From Actinophytocola sp963826035 (GTDB lineage Bacteria > Actinomycetota > Actinomycetes > Mycobacteriales > Pseudonocardiaceae): a stretch of 64,000 nucleotides of DNA. Positions 50,440-60,100 of this stretch are shown piece after piece. Under the pieces are notes generated by a model, which saw nothing but the letters and a program-made list of their open reading frames with translations, searched no databases and had not been told where the DNA came from. Position 1 is the stretch's first letter; each line of letters starts with the position of its first letter. The position numbers were made by a program, and so were the translations under genes. The stretch spans positions 310,001-374,000 of the forward strand of contig CAWGVZ010000020.1 of assembly GCA_963826035.1 (NCBI GenBank), in the 5' to 3' direction.

Positions 50440-51523
50440 GATCGGCCAGGGCGGCGCGTAGCCGGTCGGTGGCGGCCGCGCCGGTCGAGGCGTGCGGGGA
50501 CAGCCGCACCTGGTCCGGGCGCACGGTGGCCACCACTTCCGCGTCGGCCAGGCCGGCCGCCACCTCCGCGATGGTCCGGCCGGGCAGGCGGAAGGACAGG
50601 ATGCCCGCCCGCCGGTCGGTGGCCGACACGATCTCCGCGCCGGCCGACCGCAGCAGCTCGTCGAACTCGGCCACCCGGTCGGCGATCCGCCGGGAGATCA
50701 CGGCCGGCCCGATCTCCTCCACCAGCTCCAGCGCCCTGGCCAGTGCGCCCGCGTTCACCGGGCTGAGGTTCGTCACCGACCACGACCGGGCACCGGGCGC
50801 CGGGTCGTGGATCTCGTCGTCGAACACCGCCGGGTCCTGGGCGCCGGTCCACCCGGACAGCAGCGGCTCCATCCGGTCGCGCGCACGGTCGGACAGCACG
50901 GCGAACGCGATCCCCCAGCCCGAGCGCAGCCACTTCTGCCCACCGCACACGAGCACGTCGGCCACCTCCCACGGCTCGTCGACCACCCCGACGCCCTGGA
51001 TGCCGTCCACCACCAGCAGCCGCTCCCCCACGACCTCGCGCAGCGCCGCGAGATCGGCCCGGTACCCCGTACGGAAGTCGACGGCGCTCACGGAGACGGC
51101 CGTCGTGTCCGGGGTCAGCGCCGCCGCGACCACGTCCGGGCTCATCCGCGACGTACGCAGCCGGCGCACGGTCACCCGGCCCGCCCGCTCGGCGCGAGCC
51201 CACGGGTAGGTGTTGGCCGGGAACTCCCCCGCCGACACCAGCACCTCACCGGCCGGCAGGCCGAACGCCGCCTGGAACAGGCCCTGGCTCGTGTGCGGCA
51301 GCAGCGCCACCCGATCCTCGGTGGCACCGCACAGCCGCGCCACCGCCTGCCGGGCACGGAGTTCGTTGCGCATCAGGTCGTCCACTGTGGAGGCGCCCGC
51401 GGTCGCCAGCCTGCCGAGCAACGCCGCGCTCTCCTCGACCACCGCCCGCGACGGCGGCCCGACCCGCGCGAAGTCCACATAGCCGGGCGACTCGTCGAAC
51501 TGCTCCAGCCAGATGTCCCCCAT
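50429..51523 (-). CDS. Class V PLP-dependent aminotransferase / desulfurase-like
   Basis: A 364-residue fold-type I PLP enzyme: HTSQGLFQAAFGLP, VSVSAVDFRTGYRADL, LLVVDGIQGVGV (Asp holding the pyridine N) and VCGGQKWLRSGWGIAF with the PLP lysine. The group includes serine-glyoxylate aminotransferases, cysteine desulfurases and isopenicillin-N epimerase-like enzymes; the exact reaction cannot be read. The ATG (MGDIWLEQFDESPGYVDF) was chosen because the upstream frame is Gly/Arg-rich and not protein-like. Confidence 0.85.
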   Translation of the reverse strand: MGDIWLEQFDESPGYVDFARVGPPSRAVVEESAALLGRLATAGASTVDDLMRNELRARQAVARLCGATEDRVALLPHTSQGLFQAAFGLPAGEVLVSAGEFPANTYPWARAERAGRVTVRRLRTSRMSPDVVAAALTPDTTAVSVSAVDFRTGYRADLAALREVVGERLLVVDGIQGVGVVDEPWEVADVLVCGGQKWLRSGWGIAFAVLSDRARDRMEPLLSGWTGAQDPAVFDDEIHDPAPGARSWSVTNLSPVNAGALARALELVEEIGPAVISRRIADRVAEFDELLRSAGAEIVSATDRRAGILSFRLPGRTIAEVAAGLADAEVVATVRPDQVRLSPHASTGAAATDRLRAALADLRP

Positions 51524-51595
51524 GCGCGCCGATGCTAGTGCCCCGTCCAGGAATCGAGAAGCAACCGTCCCCCGCCCGCACCTAGCGTTCCAGCC

Positions 51596-51808
51596 ATGAC
51601 GAACAACGCACGGATCAGGCAGTTCCACCGCTGGACGGCCCTCGTCTTCACGGTGACCACCATCGTCACGGCGGTCGTCCTGGCACAGGAGAACCCCGTG
51701 GAGTGGGTGTCCTACGTGCCCCTGTTCCCGCTCGCCGTCCTCCTGATCACGGGGCTGACCATGTACACACAGCACTACCTCGGCAAGTGGCGCGCCCACC
51801 AGAAATGA
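51596..51808 (+). CDS. Small two-helix membrane protein
   Basis: A 70-residue protein with two hydrophobic helices (WTALVFTVTTIVTAVVLA and FPLAVLLITGLTMYTQ) and a basic tail. The family is unknown to me, though similar small actinomycete proteins are common. TAGCGT lies seven bases before the ATG with no ribosome-binding site, so the mRNA is probably leaderless. The stop codon sits within the following hairpin. Confidence 0.7.
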   Translation: MTNNARIRQFHRWTALVFTVTTIVTAVVLAQENPVEWVSYVPLFPLAVLLITGLTMYTQHYLGKWRAHQK

Positions 51809-51848
51809 CCCTGGGGACGCGGGAAGTCACCCGCGTCCCCAGGGTCAT
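51805..51848. terminator. Perfect 19-bp hairpin between convergent genes
   Basis: ATGACCCTGGGGACGCGGG and its exact complement with a 6-base loop AAGTCA. It starts in the stop codon of the small membrane-protein gene and ends at the stop of the convergent secreted-protein gene. Confidence 0.75.
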
Positions 51849-51850
51849 GG

Positions 51851-54112
51851 TCACCGTGCCGGTAGCGACCGCTCGGCGAACTGCTCCGGGAGCGCGGTCA
51901 CGACCCGTGGCGAGCCGTTGATGGTTCGGTAGGCGATCACCCAGTACTGCCTGTTCGGCGTACTGATCTGGGCGACCGTCGGGTCGATGACCGACGCCAC
52001 GCCCAACCCGTTCCACTGGAACTCCGCGTACGTGGCCGACCCGGCGGTGGTCTCGGCCCAGATCGAGAAGTCACCGTCCGCCTTGCGGTGGACCACCCAC
52101 GTCCGGCCGTTGTTCGGGTCGATGATCGCGGCCGGGGCGCCGGCCGACACCCCGGTACCGACCGGGGTCCAGGTGGACGGGAACACGCCCGCCGTGTCCT
52201 GCTTCATGGTGGCGATGGTGCCGTCGGCCGACCGGGCGAACACGGCCAACCGGTAACCGGGATAGGTCACGGCCGCGACCGTGCCACTCCCGTCACCGCC
52301 GAGGTCCAGCCACGGGGACACGGTCAGGTCGTTGCGGAACACCAGCGACTTGACCGCACCCGAAGCGGCACGGACGAACACCCGCACACCATCGCGGGCC
52401 TGGGTCGTGGTCGGAGTGCCCACCAGGTCCTGGTCGCCGAGGTTGCGCCAGTACGGCACGGTCCCCGACCGCACGAACGCCCACAGCTTGCCGTCGACGT
52501 CCACGGCGAACACCACGGTCGTGCCGTCCGCCAGGTTCGCCGCCGCCGGCCCGTGGGCCAGCGAGCCACCGAGGTCCTGCAACGGCGTCCACGTGGGCGC
52601 GTTGAGCGCGGTCTGGGTACTCGTCCACACGTCGCCGCCGTCGCCGTACTGCGCGGACACCTGAACCGTGCCACCGGCGCCGTGACTCAGGGCGGGCGGG
52701 CCGGCGAACGCCTCGTTGCCCGAGATCGTCTGGTACTGCGCGCTGTAGATCTCGGGGTCGGCCTGATAGGCGACCATCACCTTGCCGAGGTTGTCCACAT
52801 AGGAGTAGACGACGCCCGTGGCCGACTGTCCCGGTTGGACCTTCGCCTGCAGCACCTGCAGCGGCGTGTCCTGCGGCGTCTGGATCACCGGCTGCGGTTC
52901 GGCGAACCAGCCCTCGAGGTCGACGTAGACCAGCGACTGCGCGGTGCTCTGGTTCTGGATCCGCACCATGCCGTCGGTCCCCGGCCGCACGATCACCGAC
53001 GAACGATGGTGCGCCCCGGCCTGGTGCTGGGCATGCGACGTGGGCGGTGTCGCCTCACCGGTCGACCACACCCGCAGCACGCCGGCCGCGGCGCCGCCGC
53101 CCTGCACGCTCAGCATGGCGCCGGCGACGCCACGGGTCGGCAGCCCGAAGGTGCCGCCGACCGGGAGGTCGAGAAATCCGTTGGCCGGGATGTAGCCGCC
53201 GTAGAGCCGCCCGATCGCCGGGCGCAGGCCCGCGCCCACGGTGGCCGTCTTCGAGAAGTAGGCCATGGTGTCGACGATCAGGTGCGCGGGGGAAGTACCC
53301 CAGTTCTTGAACGTCACCTTGGTGTCGGTGGTGAGCGGGACGACCGTTCCGCTCGACGACGCGATGCCGTTCTCGTAGTTCAGCACTCCGTTGACGCTGA
53401 TGGCCACTCCGGTCGGCGCCGCGCTGAAGTAGCCGGGCTGGGTCGAGGTCGGCGGCACGGTCAGCGACAGGAACGCGGCCGACGCACCGACCGGGATACC
53501 ACCCGGGGCGAGGTCGATGGTGCGGGTGCCGTTCGCGAGGATGACGCCGCCGGTGGTGCGGGTGTCGACCACCCGCTTCTGCGTGATCGGGACCAGGCCG
53601 CCGTAGGTCCCACCGGTGGAGGTGGTGAAGTAGCCCTGGATCTCGACGATCACATGCGTTTCGCCGTGTGCGTTGTAGACGGTGAGCTGGCCGTTGGCGC
53701 CTGGCCGCACGATCGCCACGTTCGACTGCTGCTCGGTGGCCATGGCGTAGACCGTCGACACGGACGGCCGCACGGTGTTGTGCTGGTACACGGTGATCCA
53801 CGTGTTGGCCGTCGGTGCCGCCGCGATCACCCGCACCATCAACCCGCTCACGCCGGTGGCCGGCACTCCCCCGACGCCCACCGCGGCGAACGACGCCGTC
53901 CCACCCACCTTGAGCTTCACGTTGTTCGTGCGGGTGTCGTAAATCTTGTACGGCGCGGAGAGTGGCACGAAGTCCCCGCCCCGCCCGGCCCCGTCCGCCT
54001 GTGCCACCGGCCGGTCGACGGGCGCCACCACCACGGCCAACGCCGCGACGACCACCGCCAGCCCGGCCACCATCCGTAACGCCGGTCTCCGGCGCTTTCG
54101 TGTCTCCAGCAT
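51851..54112 (-). CDS. Secreted DTR-module and beta-propeller protein
   Basis: A 753-residue exported protein. A signal peptide (RKRRRPALRMVAGLAVVVAA) is followed by two full modules of the actinomycete DTR type (YKIYDTRTN to EIQGYF; KRVVDTRTTGG to MAYF) and a degenerate third (RLYGGYIPANGF to DLEGWF). The second half looks like a beta-propeller or lectin (TSTQTALNAPTWTPLQDL, VVFAVDVDGKLWAFVRSG, AVFARSADGTIATMKQD, WVVHRKADGDFSIWAE). DTR modules occur in cell-wall enzymes and surface proteins. It follows the RHS gene by 17 bases, so the two are co-transcribed and likely act together at the surface. Confidence 0.82.
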   Translation of the reverse strand: MLETRKRRRPALRMVAGLAVVVAALAVVVAPVDRPVAQADGAGRGGDFVPLSAPYKIYDTRTNNVKLKVGGTASFAAVGVGGVPATGVSGLMVRVIAAAPTANTWITVYQHNTVRPSVSTVYAMATEQQSNVAIVRPGANGQLTVYNAHGETHVIVEIQGYFTTSTGGTYGGLVPITQKRVVDTRTTGGVILANGTRTIDLAPGGIPVGASAAFLSLTVPPTSTQPGYFSAAPTGVAISVNGVLNYENGIASSSGTVVPLTTDTKVTFKNWGTSPAHLIVDTMAYFSKTATVGAGLRPAIGRLYGGYIPANGFLDLPVGGTFGLPTRGVAGAMLSVQGGGAAAGVLRVWSTGEATPPTSHAQHQAGAHHRSSVIVRPGTDGMVRIQNQSTAQSLVYVDLEGWFAEPQPVIQTPQDTPLQVLQAKVQPGQSATGVVYSYVDNLGKVMVAYQADPEIYSAQYQTISGNEAFAGPPALSHGAGGTVQVSAQYGDGGDVWTSTQTALNAPTWTPLQDLGGSLAHGPAAANLADGTTVVFAVDVDGKLWAFVRSGTVPYWRNLGDQDLVGTPTTTQARDGVRVFVRAASGAVKSLVFRNDLTVSPWLDLGGDGSGTVAAVTYPGYRLAVFARSADGTIATMKQDTAGVFPSTWTPVGTGVSAGAPAAIIDPNNGRTWVVHRKADGDFSIWAETTAGSATYAEFQWNGLGVASVIDPTVAQISTPNRQYWVIAYRTINGSPRVVTALPEQFAERSLPAR

Positions 54113-54129
54113 CGAACGTCCCTTTCTTC

Positions 54130-57100
54130 TCAACGATCGAACAGTCGCCGAATGCCTTGGGCGGCTTTCTTCGTCCCCTGTTTCAGCGGGATGATGGCGG
54201 CGGTGAGCAGGAGCGGGATCGTTTCGATGCCCATGGAACCGTCCATCGCCTTGTCCATGAAGTCCGCGAGGCCGTCGAAGGGATCCGTCCTGGACTCCTG
54301 GCCGGTCCGCCGGTTCTCGATGCCCTCCATGACCCCGCAGTGCGAGGTGGACCCGTTGCATTCCTTCCAGCCCCAGGTATCGCCATTGTCCCGGTGCTTC
54401 GGGCACGAGTCGTTGTGGGCGAGTAGATCCACGCCGCCGGCGACCACGTAGTAGGTGTGGATGGTGTCGACCGTCAGGTTGTAGACCTGCCGCTCCTCCG
54501 TCCACTCGCGAGTGTCGACGACAGTCGCCGCACGGTGGTCGCCCGTCTCGAACCGGTGGCCCGGCAGCAGATCGCCCGCCTCGACCCACCGGTTCAGCTC
54601 GGCCACCCACATCGGGTGTCCCTGGGTGGCGACGAACTTTCCCGCACCCGTCGAGACCTCGACGAGGTCCTTGCGCCCGTCACCGACGATCAGGTCGGTC
54701 ACCGGCATGGGCTCGGTCCGCCCGGTGGTCGGGTCGGTGGCGACCACCAGATCTCCCGGCTTCACCTGGTCGATGCGTTTGGTGCCGCCGTTGGCCATCC
54801 GCACCCGCGTGTCACCGGCGAAGCTGTTCTTCTTCCCGCAGCTGCCGGCATCCACCACGTTGTCGGTCACCCGCCGTCCTGTTCGGACGGTGGACACCGC
54901 GTCGTCGGAGTGCCGAGCGGCGAGCGAGGCGACCCGCGCCGCGCGCACGGCACCGCCGCCGACGCCGCCGAGCAGGTACCCGCCGATGGTGGCGGCCGTC
55001 CACGCGCACGCCTCCAGGTCGCCCTTCGTGACGCAGGAGACGAGGTCGGTGACGCCGGACATGTCGGCCGCGACCTTCAGCGCCGCCTTGAGATAGGGAG
55101 CCGCGGCCTGCGCGAAGTCGTTGACCGCCTCGGCCGCCTTCGACACGTTCTCCACCACCGCGCCCGCGACGTCGACCGCCTTCTGGTAGATGGCCGTCGC
55201 GCTCTTCACGGTGTCGGCCACCACGTTCCGCGTCGTCTGCACCACCTTCGCCGGGAGATGCGCGGCCGCCGACACGAGCTTCTTCGCCGCCGAGAGCATG
55301 GGTTTCGCCGCGGCCAGCACCGCCCGGACGGGCGTGTGTTTCGCGACGTACGCGGCCGCCTTCTTCGCCACCCTGGTGACCTGTTTGGCCTTCGCGACGG
55401 CGGCCTTGCGCGCCTGTTCGGCTTTGCGTGCCGTCCAGTTGATCGCGTCGCGGACGGCCTTGCGGCTCTGTTGGTAGACGTTCTTCGCGCTCTTGTAGAA
55501 GTTCTTCGCGCCCTTGTAGAGCCACTTGGCGCCCTTGCTGATCCCGCGCCCGATGGCCTTCAGTCCACTCGAGACCTTGCTACCCACCCACCTGGCGGCG
55601 GACTTGACCTTCTTCCCCACCCACTTGGCGGCGGACGCGACCTTGCTGCCGACGAACTTGGCGCCGCTCCACACCGTGCTGCCGAACCACTTGATGCCGG
55701 CCGACACGTGGTTGGAGACGAACGACGCGCCCGAGGAAACCTTGCTCCCCGCCCAGCTCGCGGCCTGGCTGACCTTGTTCGTCACCTTCTTGCACCAACC
55801 GCACCCCCACTGGCCGTCCGGGTCGGTGACGTTGAGCGGGTCGCCATTGCCGTAGGTGTACCGGTTCGCGGTGATCGAGTCGCCGCGGGTGTGGTCGACC
55901 GTGTCGCGTGCGGTGAAGGCGCCGGCGTTCGGGTCGTACCAGCGGGCCCCCATGTTGACCTGCTTGGTGTCCGGGTCGGTCCAGTCGCCCTGGTAGCCGA
56001 GGTTCCCGGTGTCGCCCTCCGTGGTCAGCACTTCGCCGAACGGGTCGTACGCGGTCGAGTCGGACAACCCGCCGAGCGCGGTGTCGCCCGCCGCGAAACC
56101 ACCGACGATGTCACCGTGCTCGTCGGCCAGCGCGAGCGTCGTGCCGGTCGCATCGCCGACGGCGAGCAGGTCGTCCTCCGGGCCCCGCGCGAACTTCTCC
56201 ACGCCGTCGGCCACCGGCTCGGCGGACAGGCCGGCGTAGGTGACGGCCATGCCGTCCCGCGACACCAGCCGGCCGACGCCGTCGTAGGTGTAGGTGTGTC
56301 CGGCCGCGCCGACCATCCGGTCGAACGCGTCGAAGTCGAACCGCTCGGTCAGCCCGGAGCTGGTGCGCGTCGCCCGCGTTCCCCGCGCGGTATGGGAGTA
56401 GGTGTAGTCCCCGTCGGACAGCAGGCGGTTGCGCTGGTCGTAGGTGGCCGTCTTGTCCCCGGTCCTGGTCCGGTTGCCGGCCGCGTCCCACTCGTAGGCG
56501 GTCGTGCCGGTCGGTCCGGTCCACGACGTGAGCCGGCCCGCGAGGTCGTAGGCGTAGGTGTTGTTCCCCGCGCCCGCCGTCCCGGTGGTGGACTTGCCCA
56601 CGATCTGGTCGTTCGCGTTGTAGGTGTAGTTCACGGCCGACACCACCGCGCCCGCGCTGTTCTTCAGCGTGTCCGAGGTGTTGCGGGCCAGGTCGTCGTA
56701 GCCGAACGTGCGCACCCGCCCGGACCCGAAGTCCACTGTGGAGAGCAGACCGGCCGTGTCGTAGCCGTACCGCTGGACGGTGCCCGAGAGACCGTCGGCC
56801 GCCGTGGCCAACCGGCCGTTCGTGTAGGTGAACGTGGCCTGGCCGGCCGCGTCCTTGCGGGAGGACTCGTTGCCGTCACTGTCGTAGGCGTAGTCCGCCG
56901 AACCGCCCGGACCGCGCGCGGTGAGCAGGTTGCCCCGGTCGTCGTAGGTGTAGGTGTTCGTCCCGCCCGGCGCGCTCACCGACGTGATCTGGTCGAGCAG
57001 GTCGTAGCCCACCTTGCGGCTGCTGGTGGTGACCGACGCGCCCGCACCGGTCTCCTCCACCAACCGGCCGCCCGCGTCGTAGGTGGCCGCGCGGGTCACC

Positions 57101-60100
57101 CCGCCCGGCGCCGAGATCTTCGCGGGGTACGCGCCGGCGTCGTAGCCGACCGTCCACGTGCGATCCGCGGCGTTCGGGTGCGCGGTGGTGGCCGGCTCGA
57201 TGGCCGACTCGGGCAGCCCCAACGTGTTGTAGGTGTACAGGAAGCTGTTGCCCAACCCGTTGGTGAGCCGGGTACGCTGCCCGGCCGCGTCGTACCCGAA
57301 CGACGTGGTGATCGACGAGGTGGCGGTCACCGGTTCCACCTGCCGCACCAGCTGGTCGCCCGCGTCGTAGGTGTAGGTGGTGGTGGTGCCGAGTCCGTCG
57401 GTCGCCGACACCACGTTGCCGGCCTGGTCGTAGGCGGCGCGCCGGGACTGCGCGAGCGTCCCGTCCGGACGCAGCTTGTTCACCGCGACCGCGCGGCCGG
57501 CGGCGTCATGGACGGTCTGGGTGGTCCGTCCGATGTGGTCGGCCTGCCGGACGTTCCGGCCGCTGTGGTCGTAGCCGTACTGCGCCGACACCCCCGACGG
57601 GTCCACCGAACGGTTCAGCTGGCCGAGCGAGTCGTAGATGTTCCGGGTGACCGCACCCGACGGCGAGTCGGTGCGGACGAGGTTGCCCGAATCGTCGTAG
57701 ACCATGGACATGGTGAAGTTGTTCGGCTGCGGGTGCCGCTCGACCTCGGTGGCCGTGAGCGGGCGGTCGAGGTCGTCGTAGGTCGCCTCCACCCGGCCAC
57801 CCATGGCGTCCGTCGTGGACAGTGGCTGTCCGGTGCGGGTGTAGGTGTAGGCGGTGACCGCGCGGGTGTCGTTCGTGGTGGCCGGCTCGTCCTGGTTCAC
57901 CATCCGGCCGAGCTGGTCGTAGGTGTAGCGGGTCGAGTTGCCGCGCGGGTCGGTGACCTCGGCGACATTGCCGAGCCCGTCGTAGCGGATCTTGGTGGTC
58001 GGGGTCACCGGGTTCGCCGCGCCCGGCGCCTGGTAGGCCGGTTCCGCCTCGGTCACCGGCCTGCCGAGCTTGTCGTAGGTCCACGTGCGGGTGTTGCCGA
58101 CCTCGTCGCGCACGGCCGTCTGCTCGCCGAACGTGTCGTAGCCGTAGGTGGCGACCGGCCGGACGGTCTGCGGGGCGGCCCCGCCCGACTCGGCGGCCAC
58201 CGGCGCGCCCATGTCCCGGACCAGCTGCTCCAACTCGTCGTAGGCGAACGTCGTCGTGTAGGCCGCCGGGTCGGCGCCCGGCACGTTCCCACGCGGGTCC
58301 GTTGTGGACAGTTGCAGGCCGCGCTGGTCGTAGGTCGAGGTGGTGACGAGCGACTCGGTACCCGTGGAGGTCGTCTCCCGCACGGCGTTGCCCGCGTCGT
58401 CATAGACGTAGTCGACGACCTCCGCGGCCGTCGGCATCGGCCACGGCACGTTCGACGCCCGGCCGGTGCGGCTGACCCTGGTGACACTGCCGCCCTGGTC
58501 GTAGGTGTAGGTCGTGGTCCGTGCCAGCCCACTCGGGTCCTCCACCGTGGACACGAGGTCGCCACCGCGGTCGAAGGCCTGGGTCAGCGTCATGGTGCCG
58601 TTGCCCGTGACCTTCTTCGTCGGGTTGCCGGCGTTGTCGTAGAAGTTCTCCTCGACCACGTAGTCGCGGGGCACCCCGTCGTGACCGCGGAACTTCTTCA
58701 GGACGATCTTCCACAGGCGGTCGTCGCCGTAGTACTGGTACTCGTACCGCCTGCCCATGGCGTCGGTCTCACTCGCCCGCCGCCCGGCGAAGTCGTAGGA
58801 GTAGGAACGCACGACCAGGTAGTCGTTCACCAGGCCGCCCTGGTCGTCGCCCGTGTAGGCACGCAGCCGCACCTCGGCGATCGCGTTGCGGGCGGTGTAG
58901 GCGTAGTCGTAGCGGTTGCCGAGTGCGTCCACCGTGGACACCAGGTTGCCGAACCGGTCGTAGCTCGACGAGGTCTCGTTGCCCTCGGCGTCGACCACCC
59001 GGACCGGCCGGCCGGCGTCGTCGTAGTCGGTGGTGGTCGTGCGGGTCGGGTCACCGCCGAGCTTGTCGATCTCCTCGACCTTCGTGGCGTTGCTGTCGAC
59101 GTCATAGGTGGTGGTCGTCAGCTGCTGATGCTTGACGCCGGTCACCGCGTCGGTGGTCACCGGCCCGGTCACGCCGACCGGCCGCGACAGCGCGTCGTAG
59201 GTGAAGGTGGTGGTGACGCCGGCCGGATAGGTGTCGGACACCTCGGTTTCCGTGACCTGCCGGCCGAGCACGTCGTAGGTGTACTTGGTGACCAGACCGG
59301 ACGGCTCGGTCGTCTGCGCCAGGTCGCCGTTCGCGTAGTACTGCTGACGGGTGACCTGGCCGCGCGGGTCGGTGGTGGTGAGCAGCAGCCCCGCGGGGAT
59401 GGAGCCGCCGCCGACCGCGGACTCCGTGCCGTTGCTGTAGGTGTGCCGCACGACCGCGCCGTCCGGCTCGGTCTGCGTGGCCAGGTCTCCTTGCGGTGTA
59501 TAGGTGTAGGTGGTGCGGTAGGTGTTGTCGGTGGCGCTCGCCGAACGCGGGTCACGCGTCTCGATGGGCAACTCGTTGCGCGGGTCGAACGGGTTGGTGA
59601 CGGTCGCCGGGTAGGTGGTGTACGCGGTCTGGCACACGCCCGCGCGCTGACACGTCGTGCGGTTCGCGAGGTTGCCACGCGCGTCGTAGGTCAGCGAGAC
59701 GGCGTCGCCGTTCTCGTTCGTGACCTTCGCCAGCCCACCCGTGTCGTTGTACTCGTAGGTCCGGATGGCCATGCCGTCGAGCGGGTGCTCCACGAACACC
59801 GGTCCGCCCGACCCGCCGGGGATGACCGTGCAGAACTTCGGGTCGCCCGGGTCGGGCGTGCTGCACTCCTCGACCTCCTGCGGCGGCGCCGGGTCGGGGT
59901 AGCCGGGGCGGTCCTCCTCGCGGAGTTCGAGCCCGATCGGCAGCCCGGAGCGCAGCAGCTGGTTGGTCAGCGCGTCGTACTCGTACAGGTTGGCGCGGTT
60001 GGACGGGTCGATCACCTGCACGCTGCGGCGCAGGTCGTCATCGCCGCCGAAGACCGCTGGCGCGCCGATCTTCCAGGTGCCGCCGTCCCGGTCGGTGTAG

